Below, one piece after another: positions 9,401 to 17,460 of a DNA stretch of 64,000 nucleotides. Source of the stretch: Gemmatimonas phototrophica (GTDB lineage Bacteria > Gemmatimonadota > Gemmatimonadetes > Gemmatimonadales > Gemmatimonadaceae). Where the stretch lies: positions 2,852,001 to 2,916,000 of the forward strand of contig NZ_CP011454.1 of assembly GCF_000695095.2 (NCBI RefSeq), written 5' to 3'. Positions within the stretch are counted from its first letter, which is position 1; each line of letters opens with the position of its first letter. A model generated the notes under the pieces. The model was not told the origin of the DNA and searched no databases. It saw nothing but the letters and a program-made list of their open reading frames with translations. A program made the position numbers and the translations under genes.

Positions 9401-10873
9401 GAAATGCGGGTGACGCATGCCCGCAGCGCGCATGATGGGCTGCGCCGCGCCGCCATTGGCACTCACACGCATGACCATGGCGTCTGTAGGTACCGGCAGT
9501 GGCTGTACCCGTGCCGTACTGAGCGGCGCCCGCAACGCATACAGCGCGCTCCCGTCCGGGCTCCAGACGGGGTCAATCCAATACGCGCTGTCGGTGGTCA
9601 GGCGCATCGGGGCACCTCCGCGTACGCGTACCTTGTACAGCGCTCCGCCAGCTGGCCCCCACGTTACATACGCCAGCCATTGCCCATCGGGGGACCACGC
9701 GGGCATGAACGCTCGTGATGGCCCCGTGGGCAGCGCACGCGGTGCCGCAGTACCCGTCGGAGCGACATACAGCGTGCCGAACATTGAATACGCCACCTGA
9801 CCATTTGCAGCGATGGCAGGCTGTTGGGCAAAACGCCCACGTACCGAGTCTTCAGATATGCGCCGCGTTGCGCGCAGCGTTTCGGGCAACTCGGCCCGCA
9901 CCGCTGCCCGAAACGACACAAGACGGTCGGCGCCCGTGGCCACATCAAGGCGATGAATGTGCCCACCGAAGGCCATTACCACGGCGCTGTCGTCAGGAGT
10001 AAACGCGTACCCCGGCATGACGTCGCGAGAGGCGCGCGACTCCAGTTCATTCCGGTCCAGTGGCCACACCAGCCAACGTTCCGTCTCGGCCGCAAGGTCG
10101 CGCAGGCGCAAACCGGTTTTGCCGCGACTTTGTGCCGCATACGCGAGCCACCGCCCATTGTGCGACAGCACCGGTGACATGGCCGTGGGCTCCTGCAGCA
10201 CCAGTGGTTCATCAATGCCACTGGCCAGATCACGCCGCATGATCGTGCTGGACGCGCCGAGCCGACTGCCGTACGGGCGCGGCGTGACGGCGGTGTAGTA
10301 GAGGAACCGCCCGTCGCGGGACGCATGGGCCGCATAGGGGCCGGGGCCAGGCGACGACACGAGCGGCGCTGGTGGGCCATTGGCGTTCGCAATGACCTTG
10401 GCCCCACCACCGGTTTCGAGATCATAGCGCCACACATCGGCCGATCTTCCCTCGAGCACCGTGACAAAGATCGAACGCCCATCCGCACTCCAGGCTGGAG
10501 ACAGCATCAACGCGCGCGGCACCGAACTGACGGCGCGGGCCCCTGACCCATCGGCCGAGGCAACCCACACGTTGTCACTGCCCGAGGCATCGCTGATGAA
10601 CGCCAGCAGTCGTCCATCGGGGGAGAAGCGTGGCTGGGATTGAAAGGCACTGCCCGAAAGGATGGCGCGAGCCTCACCTCCAGCCATGGGGAGCGCATAG
10701 AGATCTCCGAGCAATTCGAAGACCAGCTGACGACCATCAGGCGCCACATCAAGCGACATCCAAGTGCCTTCGGTCGTGGTGAAGGCAACGGTACGCTGCG
10801 CCTGCAATGGCACGGCCATCAGGGTCATGGCCATCAGGGCGACGAGACGAGCGATCATTCCGAGCGCACGCAT
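6410..10873 (-). CDS. Giant secreted fusion: TolB-like propeller + amidohydrolase + class C beta-lactamase-like domain
   Basis: A 1487-residue protein starting at ATG 10873, which overlaps the upstream stop (TGATG) and begins a signal peptide (MIARLVALMAMTLMAVPLQAQ). Residues ~30-620 form a WD40/PD40 propeller with repeats such as SPDGRLLAFIS and SPDGQWLAYV. Residues ~630-1060 are an amidohydrolase with a metal-binding HxH (VDIHAHW, ~689-691) and GKLADLVVLDRDPL near its end. Residues ~1100-1400 are a serine beta-lactamase/DD-peptidase-like domain with the catalytic SxxK as SLGK (~1100), YSN (~1189) and HGG (~1328). Propeller-amidohydrolase proteins and stand-alone esterase/lactamase proteins are each common; all three on one chain is less usual. 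A role in extracellular peptide or ester breakdown is likely but unproven, and beta-lactam resistance is not implied. Confidence 0.85.
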   Translation of the reverse strand: MRALGMIARLVALMAMTLMAVPLQAQRTVAFTTTEGTWMSLDVAPDGRQLVFELLGDLYALPMAGGEARAILSGSAFQSQPRFSPDGRLLAFISDASGSDNVWVASADGSGARAVSSVPRALMLSPAWSADGRSIFVTVLEGRSADVWRYDLETGGGAKVIANANGPPAPLVSSPGPGPYAAHASRDGRFLYYTAVTPRPYGSRLGASSTIMRRDLASGIDEPLVLQEPTAMSPVLSHNGRWLAYAAQSRGKTGLRLRDLAAETERWLVWPLDRNELESRASRDVMPGYAFTPDDSAVVMAFGGHIHRLDVATGADRLVSFRAAVRAELPETLRATRRISEDSVRGRFAQQPAIAANGQVAYSMFGTLYVAPTGTAAPRALPTGPSRAFMPAWSPDGQWLAYVTWGPAGGALYKVRVRGGAPMRLTTDSAYWIDPVWSPDGSALYALRAPLSTARVQPLPVPTDAMVMRVSANGGAAQPIMRAAGMRHPHFSSDTSRLWFSGPAGLVSYTTGGKDRQAHARVGGLAGPAGSPLLADMRISPDGQSVAFLAGDRVWSAPLPPRSSAEAVVINIASARDESGPTATAVAWSGQGNTVAWVTGATLHQRNVRATTAATSRSLHVSVPRRTVRGTTVLRGARVITMKGDEILPNADLVVINSRIAAIGARGQVAIPAAARIYDVSGKTIMPGIVDIHAHWQYRRELLEPEAPSMYANLAYGVTTVRDPQTSADIFAYADLIEAQGLASPRVFSTGPGVFAETDFRSLDDVRLTLKRYRDEYGTHLIKSYMVGNRQQRQWVVQASRELGLLPTTEGGADTKMDLTHALDGFFGNEHAFPNAPLHDDVVQLIARSGMHYTPTLIVSFGAALPIYRLLAQERPFDEPRLARFFPRSELYQRTATRMLAFASEDYNDRETSAGATAILKAGGQVALGGHGEMQGLQVHWEMRLLAQGGMTPHEVLRVATLNSAKAIGLDADIGSLEVGKLADLVVLDRDPLADIRNSVSVRSVMKGGVLYDAESLDQVAPVKTPLPTPWWHADVPTAGGATFNEAAIDAIAREETERQRIPGMAVAIVRGDRVLMAKGYGLANIEQQKPVTSETMFLSGSLGKMFTAAGIMALVEDGRVALDSSVRTYLPAAPASWQGIKIRHLLSHTGGIPDYTSESLDYRRDVTEAQLASMAFALTPEFPPGSRWNYSNTGYVLLGIVMSTVTGRPYWEFLRTRIFDPAGMSSVRINTEAEIVAHRASGYRVVNGSFAHQEWISPSLNTTADGSLLISLRDLIAWNAVVRNHRVLSAASWEQMLSPVRLTSGNRQGYGFGWFVESLNGQRVLQHGGSWQGFRTQLSRYEGSDVAIVVLTNSNTNLPPVITARLAGAVDSSLIKAPLPTVPLPDASPNVTAYLTTVLAKIARGALELGDFEFVRTTLVPRMRTVYARLLEPMGALQALELLATGQEGDDRTFVYRARYTTGSVQVNVSIGPGGRMTNLLLSPMP

Positions 10874-12021
10874 CAGCGGGACATCTCCCGGCCGGCAAAT
10901 CGATCCAAGCGGAACAGGCCGATATCGTGCGGCGTATGATGGTGCGCAATCAGATCCGCACAAATTTCACCGACGACAGAGCAGAACTTGAACCCATGCC
11001 CCGAACAGGGCGAAACGAGCAGGATGTGCGGCTCCCCCGGCGCCCGGTCAATGATGAAGTGTTCGTCGGGCGTATTGGTGAACAGGCACGTCGTACTGCG
11101 GCGCATCGCTCCGTTGGCGTCCGGGAAGTACCGTGCGACCGCTCGGCGCAGCGTGACTTCATCGGCTGACGTGACATCACGCGCCATCGTATCGGGGTGC
11201 ACCCGTTCGGCATGGTGGTGATAGCAGCCGATCTTGAAACCGGGCACGTCATACTCGGGGAACCCGTAATAGCGTCCTTCCTCGGCATCGAGCACAAACA
11301 CCGGAAAGCGGTCTGGGGCAAAGTGTGCGGGCTGCGCGATGTCGAACCATCCCAGAACCTGACGTTCGGGGGAGAGTACCGGGGCAAGCACGGGCGCGAG
11401 GTCGGCCATCCATGGACCAGCAGAAAGAATGAGTTGGCCGGCGCTGTACCGCCCTTGGTCTGTATGCACCGTGACGCCGGTGCTGTCGGTCTCGATGGCG
11501 AGCACCTTCTCCTGATAGCGAATGGTGGCACCCGCCTCGACCGCTCGCGCGGTATGCGCAGCAATGCATCGCTCGGGCGTGAGAAAACCCGCGTCGGGCT
11601 GGTAGACCGCAAGGGTATTCTCTGCCGGCACCCACCCTGGAAACCGTGCGGCAAGGGCGCGCGCATCAAGCAGCTCGTGAGGGAGCTCATGTTCCCGGCA
11701 GCTTCGGAGCGAGCCCTCAAACACCTCACTGCCAGCCCAACCAACGTCGAGCCCGCCCGTCACATGCAACAGCGGCTCACCGAGCCCCTGCTGAAGATCG
11801 CGCCACAGAGCAAATGCCCGACGTAACAAGGGCACGTACGACGGGTGTTCGAAATAGGCCAGACGGATGATGCGGGTGAGTCCATGGGAAGAGCCCCAGG
11901 TATGACCGGGCTCGAACTGCTCCAGTACCAGCACCCGGAGTCCACGTGCAGACAGATGATAAGCGGCGGCGCTCCCCATCCCTCCTGCGCCGACGATGAT
12001 CACATCAAGGGGGCCGGACAT
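10873..12021 (-). CDS. solA: FAD-dependent oxidase of the monomeric sarcosine oxidase / N-methyltryptophan oxidase family
   Basis: 382 residues, the usual length for this family, which oxidises N-methyl amino acids such as sarcosine to the amino acid, formaldehyde and H2O2. The FAD dinucleotide site GAGGMGSAAAYHL is at residues ~11-23, followed by EQFEPGHTWGSSHG, a family signature. TTCLFTNTPDEHF near residue 310 carries the cysteine that binds FAD covalently in characterised members, and SGHGFKF (~340) is the conserved flavin-contact loop. It is first in a two-gene minus-strand unit with the amidohydrolase fusion (TGATG overlap), so its substrate may come from peptide breakdown. Exact substrate unknown; the gene symbol is tentative. 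Confidence 0.85.
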   Translation of the reverse strand: MSGPLDVIIVGAGGMGSAAAYHLSARGLRVLVLEQFEPGHTWGSSHGLTRIIRLAYFEHPSYVPLLRRAFALWRDLQQGLGEPLLHVTGGLDVGWAGSEVFEGSLRSCREHELPHELLDARALAARFPGWVPAENTLAVYQPDAGFLTPERCIAAHTARAVEAGATIRYQEKVLAIETDSTGVTVHTDQGRYSAGQLILSAGPWMADLAPVLAPVLSPERQVLGWFDIAQPAHFAPDRFPVFVLDAEEGRYYGFPEYDVPGFKIGCYHHHAERVHPDTMARDVTSADEVTLRRAVARYFPDANGAMRRSTTCLFTNTPDEHFIIDRAPGEPHILLVSPCSGHGFKFCSVVGEICADLIAHHHTPHDIGLFRLDRFAGREMSR

Positions 12022-12275
12022 CAGCGGGACACTCGCGACCGAAAGGTGACCGGACGGCTCAGGGAGCTCTGGGAATTCCAGCGCACTGGCCCTCGGAACT
12101 GCCCTAGGATACCGCCCGGCATCGTCCTTGGCAGCGTCGGGCTGGACCTTCGGGGCTGGATTCCGCGCCCAACTCCAAAAAAACTGCGAGATACGGGCAT
12201 TCCCTTCTTGCCCTTGGGCGGTCCCGAATACAACCTAGCGATTGCCAGCAAATCCCTCCCCAGGAGCACCGCATC

Positions 12276-14072
12276 ATGGCAGCGACCAACGTCTCCGACC
12301 CGCAATACTACCACCGGGTCGTGGATTGCCAGTGGGCATGTCCGGCCCATACCAACGTCCCCGGGTACATCCGCCTGATCGCCCAGGGCAAGTACACCGA
12401 GAGCTACCTTCTCAATCGCGAGTCCAACGTCTTCCCGGGGATCCTGGGACGCGTCTGCGACCGCCCGTGTGAGCCGGCCTGCCGCCGTGGCCGCGTGGAG
12501 GAGAAGCCTGTCGCCATCTGCCGCCTCAAGCGCGTGGCGGCCGACCACCGCGACGACATTACGGCGTTGCTCCCCAAGGCGCCGGAGACCAAGAACGGCA
12601 AGCGGGTGGCCCTCATCGGTGCCGGTCCGGCCTCGCTGACGGTCGCCAATGACCTGCTGCTCGCCGGCTACGACGTCACCATCATCGAAAAAAACGCACA
12701 GCCCGGTGGGTTGATGCGCATCAACATTCCGTCGTTCCGCCTCCCGGCGCAGGTCCTCGATGAGGAATGCGCGTATGTGATCGACCTCGGCGCCAACATG
12801 CAGTATGGCACCCAGGTGACGTCGCTCAAGGGACTGCTGGACGAGGGATACGACGCGGTCTTCGTGGGGACCGGCGCTCCCAAGGGCAAAGAGCTCGACA
12901 TTCCCGGTCGCTGGGATGCCCCGGAACAGGTCTTCATCGGCATCGACTTCCTCGCCAATGTGCACTTCAAGCACATCGAGAAGATGGAGCCGCGCGTCAT
13001 CATCATTGGCGTGGGCAACACCGCCATGGACTGCTGTCGGACCTCCAAGCGACTGGGCGCCACTGACGTCAAGGTGATTGCCCGCCGCGGACGCAAATTC
13101 TTCAAGGCGTCGCCATGGGAACTGGAAGACGCCGAAGAAGAGCAGGTCGAGATCATTGAGAACCACGCGCCGAAGCGCATGGTGGTGGAAAACGGCAAGC
13201 TGGTCGGCATGGAGTTTGAGGTCCTGCAGTGGACCGAAGACGCCAACGGCAAGCAGTCCAGCACGGTGCTGAGCACCGTCATCATTCCCTGCGATCAGGT
13301 CATTCTCGCCATCGGGCAGGACAACGCCTTTGAGTACATCGAGCGTGACATTGGTGTGGAGTTCGATAAGAAGGGCATGCCGGTCGTGGACAAGACCACG
13401 CATCAGAGCACGCATCCCAAGGTCTTTTTTGGGGGTGATGCGGCGTGGGGCCCGGAGAACATCATCTGGGCGGTCGCACATGGCCACGCCGCTGCCATTT
13501 CCATCGACCTCGCCTGCCAGCAGCGCGATGTGGTGACCGACCGTCCGCCCCAGGGCATGACGCTGGTCAGCGCCAAGATGGGGATGCACTCGTGGGCGTA
13601 CGACAACGATTACGAGAGCGCCAAACGCGCCAAGATGCAGCATGAAGAGCTCACCAAGCGCTTCAAGGATCTTGATACCGAAGTGGAGCTGGGGTTCACG
13701 GCAGAACAGGTAGCCACCGAAGTGGGGCGTTGTCTCAACTGCGACATCCAGACGCACTTCACCGCATCAAGCTGCATCGAGTGTGATGCCTGCGTGGATA
13801 TCTGCCCCACCAACTGCCTCACGATTACCACGAACGGCACGCCCATCGACGAACTGCGCACACGCCTGTCCGCGCCGGCGCTGAATCTGTCGCAGGACAT
13901 CTATGTGTCGGACGCGCTGCCGCAGACCAAGCGCATCATGGTGAAAGACGAAGACGTCTGCCTGCATTGTGGCCTCTGTGCCGAACGCTGCCCCACCGCG
14001 GCGTGGGACATGCGCCTCTTTGACCTCAAGAAGCCAATGGCGGGCATGCTCGCCGGGGTGGCCAGCATATGA
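12276..14072 (+). CDS. GltD-like FAD/NAD(P) oxidoreductase with C-terminal ferredoxin domain
   Basis: 598 residues. The start ATG at 12276 follows AGGAG at 12262. The N-terminal ~100 residues hold the cysteine-rich Fe-S region typical of glutamate synthase small subunits (CQWACPAHTNVPGY, CDRPCEPACRRG). An FAD site follows (ALIGAGPASL, ~residue 113), then an NAD(P)-binding fold (IIIGVGNTAMDCC, ~245). The C-terminal ~110 residues contain two [4Fe-4S] motifs (CIECDACVDICP and CLHCGLCAERCP). With the ATGA overlap to korA, the best inference is an electron-transfer partner of the ferredoxin-linked 2-oxoacid oxidoreductase, moving electrons between NAD(P)H and ferredoxin. No glutamate synthase large subunit is nearby. 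The 254-bp gap upstream must hold the operon promoter; I could not identify it. Confidence 0.8.
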   Translation: MAATNVSDPQYYHRVVDCQWACPAHTNVPGYIRLIAQGKYTESYLLNRESNVFPGILGRVCDRPCEPACRRGRVEEKPVAICRLKRVAADHRDDITALLPKAPETKNGKRVALIGAGPASLTVANDLLLAGYDVTIIEKNAQPGGLMRINIPSFRLPAQVLDEECAYVIDLGANMQYGTQVTSLKGLLDEGYDAVFVGTGAPKGKELDIPGRWDAPEQVFIGIDFLANVHFKHIEKMEPRVIIIGVGNTAMDCCRTSKRLGATDVKVIARRGRKFFKASPWELEDAEEEQVEIIENHAPKRMVVENGKLVGMEFEVLQWTEDANGKQSSTVLSTVIIPCDQVILAIGQDNAFEYIERDIGVEFDKKGMPVVDKTTHQSTHPKVFFGGDAAWGPENIIWAVAHGHAAAISIDLACQQRDVVTDRPPQGMTLVSAKMGMHSWAYDNDYESAKRAKMQHEELTKRFKDLDTEVELGFTAEQVATEVGRCLNCDIQTHFTASSCIECDACVDICPTNCLTITTNGTPIDELRTRLSAPALNLSQDIYVSDALPQTKRIMVKDEDVCLHCGLCAERCPTAAWDMRLFDLKKPMAGMLAGVASI

Positions 14073-15877
14073 GCAGCATCAACGATTTTTCCTTCAAGAT
14101 CGGCACCGTAAACGGCACTGGCTCGGCCAGTGCCAACGGATTACTCATGCAGGCCATTTTCCGCATGGGCATTCCTGTCACGGGCAAGAATATCTTCCCG
14201 TCCAACATTCAGGGACTGCCCACGTGGTACGAGATCCGCGTCAGCAAGGATGGCTACACCGCCCGTCCGAGCGAAGTGGACCTGGTCGTGGCGCTCAATC
14301 CGGCGACCTACGCCAAGGATGTGGCCACGGTACGTCCCGGCGGTTTTCTGGTGTACGACTCCTCGTGGCCGCTTGAGCCCGACCTCGTGCGCGAAGGCAT
14401 CACCATCCTTGGCATCCCGTTTGGCCGGTTGTGTGTTGAGAACTTTCAGGGCGACCGCGATCGCACGCTCCTGCGGAACATCGTGTATGCCGGAGCGCTC
14501 GCCGCACTGCTCAGCATCGACATGGAAGTCGTTGGCGCCATGCTCGCCGAGAAGTATGGCAAGAAGCCCAAGCTGCTCGATTCGAACCACAAGGCCATCA
14601 AGCTCGGATACGACTACGCCAAGGCCAACTTTGCCTGCCCCCTGCCCTTCCATCTCGAGAAGATGGATGCCACCGGTGACTCCATCCTGATTGACGGCAA
14701 TACGGCGTGTGCGTTGGGCGCGGTGTATGCTGGGGCCACGGTTGGCGCGTGGTATCCCATTACCCCTGCGACAGCGCTCATGGAGCAGTTCAAGGCGTTC
14801 TGCGAGCGGTATCGCATCGACAAGGAAACGGGCGAGCACAACTACGCCATTCTGCAGGCCGAAGACGAGCTGGCCGCGGCCGGTATCGTCATCGGCGCTG
14901 GCTGGGCGGGGGCACGGTCGTTCACCAACACCTCAGGCCCCGGCATCTCGCTCATGCAGGAGTTCATCGGGCTGGCGTATTACACCGACATCCCGGCGGT
15001 CTTCTTCGATGTGCAGCGCTGCGGACCGGCCACCGGTATGCCAACCCGTACCCAGCAGGCCGACCTCATGTCGTTGGCGTATGCGTCGCACGGAGACACC
15101 AAGCATATCGTGCTCTTTCCGGCCAATCCCGGCGAAGCCTTCGAGATGGCCGTGCAGTCGTTCGACCTGGCCGAGCGCTTTCAGACGCCGGTCTTCGTGG
15201 CAACCGATCTCGATATCGGCATGAATGACTGGATGGTGAAGCGCTTCAGCTGGGACGACAGCTACCGTCCTGACCGCGGCAAGGTGCTCGATGCGGCGGC
15301 GCTCGAAAAGATCCAGAAATTCTCGCGGTATCTGGATGTGGATGGCGACGGTATTGCCGCGCGTACGCTCCCGGGCGTCGGCGGCAAAGGCGCGTACTTC
15401 GTGCGTGGCTCCGGCCACGACAAGCATGCCGCCTACACCGAAGATTCCGACGCGTATCAGGAACTGGTGGATCGCCTGAAGCGGAAATTCGAACATGCCG
15501 CAACGGCCGTTCCTGCGCCGGTCTTCACGCGGCAGGCGGGCGCAGACATCGGGCTGGTGACCATTGGCGGCTGCGATGCGGCCGTCCGCGAGGCCGCCGA
15601 TCTGCTGCGGGCCAAGGGCATCGTGGTCGACATCATGCGCGTCCGCGGTTTCCCTTTCGGCGCCGACGTCAAAGCGTTCTTTGATCAGCATGACACGAAC
15701 TTCGTGATCGAGCAGAACCGGGATGCACAACTTCGTGCCTTGCTGGCCATTGAACTGGGGATCCCGCGCGACGCCATGGTCGCCATCCTCGATTACGCCG
15801 GCATGCCACTCACGGCCAAAGTGGTCGTAGACGCGGTATCCGCACATGTCACCCGCCACGCTCAGGTATCCGCATGA
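14069..15877 (+). CDS. korA: 2-oxoacid:ferredoxin oxidoreductase, fused gamma-alpha subunit (KorA-type)
   Basis: 602 residues, the length of the fused gamma+alpha subunit. The gamma domain (residues ~1-190) begins with GTVNGTGSASANGLLMQA; the alpha domain (~210-600) has the pyrimidine-binding YPITPAT, then SGPGISLMQEFIGLAYY and GPATGMPTRTQQADL, all standard for 2-oxoglutarate or general 2-oxoacid ferredoxin oxidoreductases. With KorB it oxidatively decarboxylates a 2-oxoacid with CoA to acyl-CoA, CO2 and reduced ferredoxin, or the reverse. ATGA overlaps link it to the genes on both sides. 2-Oxoglutarate as substrate is the most likely choice by family, but the sequence alone does not prove it. 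Confidence 0.88.
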   Translation: MSSINDFSFKIGTVNGTGSASANGLLMQAIFRMGIPVTGKNIFPSNIQGLPTWYEIRVSKDGYTARPSEVDLVVALNPATYAKDVATVRPGGFLVYDSSWPLEPDLVREGITILGIPFGRLCVENFQGDRDRTLLRNIVYAGALAALLSIDMEVVGAMLAEKYGKKPKLLDSNHKAIKLGYDYAKANFACPLPFHLEKMDATGDSILIDGNTACALGAVYAGATVGAWYPITPATALMEQFKAFCERYRIDKETGEHNYAILQAEDELAAAGIVIGAGWAGARSFTNTSGPGISLMQEFIGLAYYTDIPAVFFDVQRCGPATGMPTRTQQADLMSLAYASHGDTKHIVLFPANPGEAFEMAVQSFDLAERFQTPVFVATDLDIGMNDWMVKRFSWDDSYRPDRGKVLDAAALEKIQKFSRYLDVDGDGIAARTLPGVGGKGAYFVRGSGHDKHAAYTEDSDAYQELVDRLKRKFEHAATAVPAPVFTRQAGADIGLVTIGGCDAAVREAADLLRAKGIVVDIMRVRGFPFGADVKAFFDQHDTNFVIEQNRDAQLRALLAIELGIPRDAMVAILDYAGMPLTAKVVVDAVSAHVTRHAQVSA

Positions 15878-16929
15878 CCTCCATTGCCAAACCGCCCGTC
15901 CGGCATCCGAGCTCACGCACCAACGGGCTTGGGCTCACCATTCGTGACTATGAAGGCGCGATGTCCACGCTCTGTGCCGGGTGTGGCCATGACTCGGTGA
16001 CGGCCGCCATCGTGCAGGCCGGGTGGGAGCTCGACCTCGAGCCGCACCGCGTGGGGAAAATGAGCGGCATTGGCTGCTCGTCGAAGACCACTGCGTATTT
16101 CATGAAGCAGTCGCACGGTTTCAACTCCGTGCACGGCCGTATGCCGTCGGTCACGTCAGGAGCCGCCGCCGCCAATCGGGCGCTCACCTACATTGGTGTG
16201 TCGGGAGACGGAGACTCGCTCTCCATCGGGTTGGGACAGCTCTCCCACGCCATCCGGCGCAACGTGAATATGCTGTACATGCTGGAGAACAACGGCGTCT
16301 ACGGACTGACCAAGGGACAGTTCTCGGCGTCGGCCGATATCGGGTCGATGTCCAAGAAGGGCGAAGCCAACGAGCAGTCCCCCATTGATCCGGTGCTGCT
16401 GGCGCTGACGCTGGGCGCCACCTTTGTCGCCCGGTCATTCTCGGGCGACAAGAAACAGCTGGTGCCGATCATCAAGGCCGGCCTGTCACACAAGGGTTTT
16501 GCCATCATCGATGTCATTTCCCCCTGCGTGAGCTTCAACGACCACGAAGGCTCCACCAAGAGCTATGCGTTCACGCGCGAGCACGAAGTGGAAGCGGTTC
16601 ATGCCGACTTCGTACCGCTACAGCGCGAAATCACGGTGGCCGAGACCGACGAGGAGGTCCGCACGGTGGTCATGCATGATGGTGCGTCGGTCCGGTTGCG
16701 GGCAACCGCCGGCGACTACGATCCAACGAACCGGGAATCGGCATACTCGCATGTGCGGGCCTGCCAGGCTCGTGGTGAAATTGCCACCGGATTGCTGTTC
16801 GTCGACGAAAACGGCAAGGAGATGCACGACTATCTCCGCACGCCGGCCAGCCCGCTGGTGGATGTGCCGTACGAAAAGCTGTGCCCCGGATCGTCGGCGC
16901 TCGACAAACTCATGGAGCGCTTCCGGTAG
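15874..16929 (+). CDS. korB: 2-oxoacid:ferredoxin oxidoreductase, beta subunit (KorB-type)
   Basis: 351 residues; binds thiamine diphosphate and the proximal Fe-S cluster for the korA partner. Motifs: CAGCGHDSV at ~residue 32, SGIGCSSKT (~66), and the ThDP-binding GDGDSLSIG (~110) followed by NNGVYGLTKGQ (~138), the KorB version of the thiamine fold. The cluster cysteines are visible at the start (LCAGCGH), in GIGCSS and in ISPCVSFND (~212). It overlaps korA as ATGA. The next gene starts 33 bp on, so the formate dehydrogenase genes are probably in the same transcript. Confidence 0.88.
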   Translation: MTSIAKPPVRHPSSRTNGLGLTIRDYEGAMSTLCAGCGHDSVTAAIVQAGWELDLEPHRVGKMSGIGCSSKTTAYFMKQSHGFNSVHGRMPSVTSGAAAANRALTYIGVSGDGDSLSIGLGQLSHAIRRNVNMLYMLENNGVYGLTKGQFSASADIGSMSKKGEANEQSPIDPVLLALTLGATFVARSFSGDKKQLVPIIKAGLSHKGFAIIDVISPCVSFNDHEGSTKSYAFTREHEVEAVHADFVPLQREITVAETDEEVRTVVMHDGASVRLRATAGDYDPTNRESAYSHVRACQARGEIATGLLFVDENGKEMHDYLRTPASPLVDVPYEKLCPGSSALDKLMERFR

Positions 16930-16962
16930 TACGACGCGCAACCGGCCCCGCCCGGAGAACGC

Positions 16963-17460
16963 ATGTCCCGTAGTCCAGCGGAACCCGCCGAGCAGGAGCT
17001 TGAGGCTCTCAAGGCCCTGCTCGCGGGCACGCCAACCGACGCCGAGCATCTGCTTCCCCTGTTGCAGCAGGTGCAGGCGCGGTTCGGATTCGTTTCCCAA
17101 CCGGCCATTCGGCTCATCGCGCACGCATTCAATCTCTCGCGTGCCGAGGTGTATGGCGTGGTCACATTCTACCACGACCTGCGGGAGGAACCCGTCGGGG
17201 ATGTGGTGGTCCAGATATGCATGGCGGAAGCGTGTCAGGCGGTCGGATGCCGACAGCTCGCGGCCCATGCCACCAGCGCGTTGGGGGTGAGCATGGGACA
17301 ATCCACCCCCGACGGGCGCGTACATCTCGAAGCGGCGTATTGCTTCGGCAACTGTGCGCTCGGTCCGTCGGTGCGCATTGGGGATGACATTCATGGCCGC
17401 GTGTCTCCCCCCCGTTTCGATGCCCTGCTCCGAGCGGCACGCCAGGAACGGACACTGTGA
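16963..17460 (+). CDS. fdsG: NAD-dependent formate dehydrogenase gamma subunit (NuoE-like)
   Basis: 165 residues, NuoE/HoxE family thioredoxin-like [2Fe-2S] subunit. The cluster ligands appear as CMAEACQAVG (~residues 86-91) and CFGNCALGP (~128-132), the C-x4-C ... C-x3-C pattern. The N-terminal helical part (LLPLLQQVQARFGFVSQPAI) matches the family. It heads a block in the order fdsG-fdsB-fdsA-fdhD-fdsD, the same order as the soluble molybdenum formate dehydrogenase of Cupriavidus and Rhodobacter, which separates it from the nuoE of complex I elsewhere in this window. It passes electrons within the complex from formate to NAD+. Confidence 0.87.
   Translation: MSRSPAEPAEQELEALKALLAGTPTDAEHLLPLLQQVQARFGFVSQPAIRLIAHAFNLSRAEVYGVVTFYHDLREEPVGDVVVQICMAEACQAVGCRQLAAHATSALGVSMGQSTPDGRVHLEAAYCFGNCALGPSVRIGDDIHGRVSPPRFDALLRAARQERTL

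Noticed and set aside
12021-13757. Long antisense open frame of 578 codons across the GltD-like gene
   Set aside because: It is a mirror frame of a well-supported flavoprotein in GC-rich DNA and shows no family motif.
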